Positions 63,501 through 64,000 of a DNA stretch of 64,000 nt are shown here, piece after piece. The translations under genes were made by a program, and so were the position numbers. The stretch lies in assembly GCF_900188335.1 (NCBI RefSeq), contig NZ_FZOY01000009.1, positions 1 through 64,000 on the forward strand, in the 5' to 3' direction. Position 1 is the stretch's first letter. Each line of letters begins with the position of its first letter. A model generated the notes under the pieces. That model searched no databases, had not been told where the DNA came from, and worked only from the letters and a program-made list of their open reading frames with translations. The DNA is from Tropicimonas sediminicola (GTDB lineage: Bacteria; Pseudomonadota; Alphaproteobacteria; Rhodobacterales; Rhodobacteraceae).

Positions 63501-64000
63501 ATGTAACTGCGCGGCCTCGCGCCGCGGCGCATCAAAGGTCGAGGCATTGAAAAGCCATTTGAGCTCGCCCCCCGCGCTCTCGCCGTAATCGCTGACGTTG
63601 AGACGAACCGCGTGGCGGGGATCGGAATGGCCGTTGTCGAGCCAGTCCGCGCGCCCGATCCCGGAAACGTCGGCAAAGCTCGCGGTGATGTGGTTCAACA
63701 CGACGTTGAAGCCACCCTGCAGACCGGCGGTGCTGGCTCCGGGCGCCGCGTTCCGCAACAGGTCCATGCCGGTTTCGGCGACCTTTGCGTGCAGGCTGGC
63801 AAAGGTCTCGTCCGGGTCCAGCGCGGCGGCGAGCGGGAAAAGCTCGACCATGCATCCGGCGACATCCAGGTCGGTCGCGGCATGGCGCCCGTGGGTGACC
63901 GTTCCGAGCGAAAGCCTCTCCTGCCCGGAAACCCGGTGCATCCACGCCAACAGCGCCGTGGCATAGACGTTGAACGCGGCCTGATGGCGCGACAGGGCCG
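60543..64000 (-). CDS. NRPS with an Asn-type adenylation domain interrupted by a PP-loop amidotransferase-like domain; truncated at window edge
   Basis: A partial CDS of about 1150 residues visible; its start lies beyond 64000. Order: C-terminal half of a C domain (63990-63430), A domain core (63390-62090: FTSGSTGTPKG, GFDLTIT, LVLGGEEL, NEYGPTEAVVG, TGDLGSVARDG, LKLRGVRIEPAEI), insert (about 62085-61065), A domain end (61060-60910: LPREMIPEHF, PLTANGKID), and PCP with Ser at 60753-60755 (GGDSI). The pocket reads D-L-T-K-V-G-E-V-G-K by eye, close to the known Asn code. The PCP is followed only by a short basic tail (LKKLAALLGKP), a possible docking segment. Overlaps the next NRPS by 4 nt. Confidence 0.9.
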   Translation of the reverse strand, partial: ALSRHQAAFNVYATALLAWMHRVSGQERLSLGTVTHGRHAATDLDVAGCMVELFPLAAALDPDETFASLHAKVAETGMDLLRNAAPGASTAGLQGGFNVVLNHITASFADVSGIGRADWLDNGHSDPRHAVRLNVSDYGESAGGELKWLFNASTFDAPRREAAQLHFLRLLDRFLDDPDARIGSVDLADGDDQSVRLTRRQAEIRAEAASPVQDVLDAFAKHLADDPDAPVIAGDGGDLDRKGLAARSDAIAAALAYAGVGQGDLVGLHLTRSPDLVAAMLGALKRGAVFVPFDPQQPAQRLDRIAEEARPALVLSEAALAERWAPAARRLDLADIAPRTAGTPSEGSACDRAYVIFTSGSTGTPKGVVVGRAALSRYAHWAAREFSPVPRARWALHSATGFDLTITSIFAPLVAGGQIRSYREPADGPDLSVLRVFEEDAVDVVKLTPAHLALVTETPRRLENIRSLVLGGEELTTALAGRAQAAFGRDVDIWNEYGPTEAVVGCMSHRFDPVSDTGRAVPIGRPAAATAIYLLDAGGNPAPDEVPAELFVGGIERLADGYFRNSEATDEVFLPDPFAPSRRIYRTGDLGSVARDGTLRYHGRLDTQLKLRGVRIEPAEIVAAAMAHPDVGSCVIRMNAPRKSIAHCTRCGVGTDTPGIEIDDTGVCTTCSGFDSFRERASEYFGDLGAFAGIVKDRARFRRGDYDCLMLLSGGKDSSYALCRLAEVTPRILAATLDNGFISEGAKENIRRVTADLGIEHRFLSTPAMNEIFVDSLKRHANVCNGCFKTIYTLGLKLARDEGIPLIVTGLSRGQMFETRLTRELFETRARNPDEIDDMVLAARRAYHRYPDTASQRLNGNLFDDDRIFDEVTFADFYRYCDVPVSEVYRYLDEKMSWIRPVDTGRSTNCLINDAGIHVHKTERGFHNYAVPYSWDVRMGHKTLEEAQTELDDEIDEAHVRSILDEIGYEIRRPDAEDSELICYYTGEAGPGDVRRHLAKCLPREMIPEHFVHLSRVPLTANGKIDDARLPAPARGGGEEANADFVAPATRTERRLAEIWGEVLNRANIGTADNYLEIGGDSIGAIQIAARCRAAGLAISPIDIFRHQTLQALAAFADGAAAPREAAKQVRASVDPDNLKKLAALLGKPKS
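61065..62085 (-). other. Inserted PP-loop ATPase domain inside the NRPS adenylation domain
   Basis: About 340 residues placed after A8 (GVRIEPAEI...CVIRMN) and before the A9/A10 part (LPREMIPEHF). In order: two zinc-type CxxC pairs (CTRC at 62046-62057; CTTC at 61986-61997), the PP-loop SGGKDS (61845-61862), ATLDNGFISEG, a further CxxC with CNGC (61638-61649), IYTLGLKLARDEGIP and LIVTGLSRGQ, then a helical tail. The layout matches N-acetyl sugar amidotransferases (WbpG/PseA type), PP-loop enzymes that adenylate an amide before nucleophile transfer. Sulfur-transferring PP-loop enzymes (TtcA/TtuA) share the SGGKDS plus CxxC scheme, so sulfur transfer is an alternative. Confidence 0.88.

Overview
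The window is GC-rich DNA, densely packed with short intergenic gaps and many 4-nt stop/start overlaps. The gene mix suggests an alphaproteobacterium of the Rhodobacterales/Roseobacter type: an RTX secreted protein, thiBPQ under a TPP riboswitch, a fused DUF1989-GcvT protein beside a betaine-type ABC transporter, many solute-binding ABC systems, and an ArsR-permease-thioredoxin trio. The taxon is inferred from gene content; no rRNA or other marker gene is present. No tRNA, CRISPR array or complete mobile element was seen.

Layout. 1-6740: an accessory stretch with an IS3-type transposase remnant, small membrane and secreted proteins, an 863-residue RTX protein with a tandem 459-bp duplication, and about 2 kb of gene-poor DNA. 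6740-14067 (minus strand): a seven-gene operon with a spermidine/putrescine-class ABC importer, an amidohydrolase, an M20 peptidase and a nucleoside hydrolase. 14399-20600: an AAA+ ATPase, a TPP riboswitch with thiBPQ, and an arsR-permease-thioredoxin unit with a periodic CATATG operator. 20859-29295: a LacI-type operator controlling DUF1989-GcvT plus a proX-proV-proW importer (proW carries an apparent frameshift), the LacI regulator, an aspartate dehydrogenase and an HxlR regulator. 29428-38798: a redox and detoxification block (MdaB, GST, KefF/KefC, alcohol dehydrogenase, Lrp, PfpI/Hsp31, MFS, LysR). 39018-47105: a second LacI-controlled locus with a ribose/fructose-class importer, a phosphotriesterase-family hydrolase, a ThuA-like protein, a PfkB kinase, BtpA/SgcQ and a TenA-like protein, which looks like a sugar-conjugate catabolic pathway. 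47075-50281: an ArgE/DapE deacylase, a LysR regulator and an SbtA-type permease.

50343-64000 is the most interesting part: a leftward nonribosomal peptide cluster that runs off the right edge. The upstream NRPS has an adenylation domain whose binding-pocket code reads as Asn. Between core motifs A8 and A10 this domain is interrupted by a PP-loop ATPase of the N-acetyl-sugar amidotransferase type, with two CxxC pairs, an SGGKDS loop and a further CxxC. A PP-loop enzyme that activates amides, embedded in an Asn-activating domain, suggests on-line modification of the Asn side-chain amide to an amidine, nitrile or thioamide. The second NRPS supplies C-A-PCP-TE, with cysteine as the apparent TE nucleophile and an extra Ig-like plus helical-repeat tail. 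It is followed by an acyl-CoA dehydrogenase, a GT1 glycosyltransferase, a HupE/UreJ membrane protein and a radical SAM protein whose SPASM-like cysteines precede the radical SAM motif. All assignments were made by eye from motifs and family knowledge; no database search was possible.
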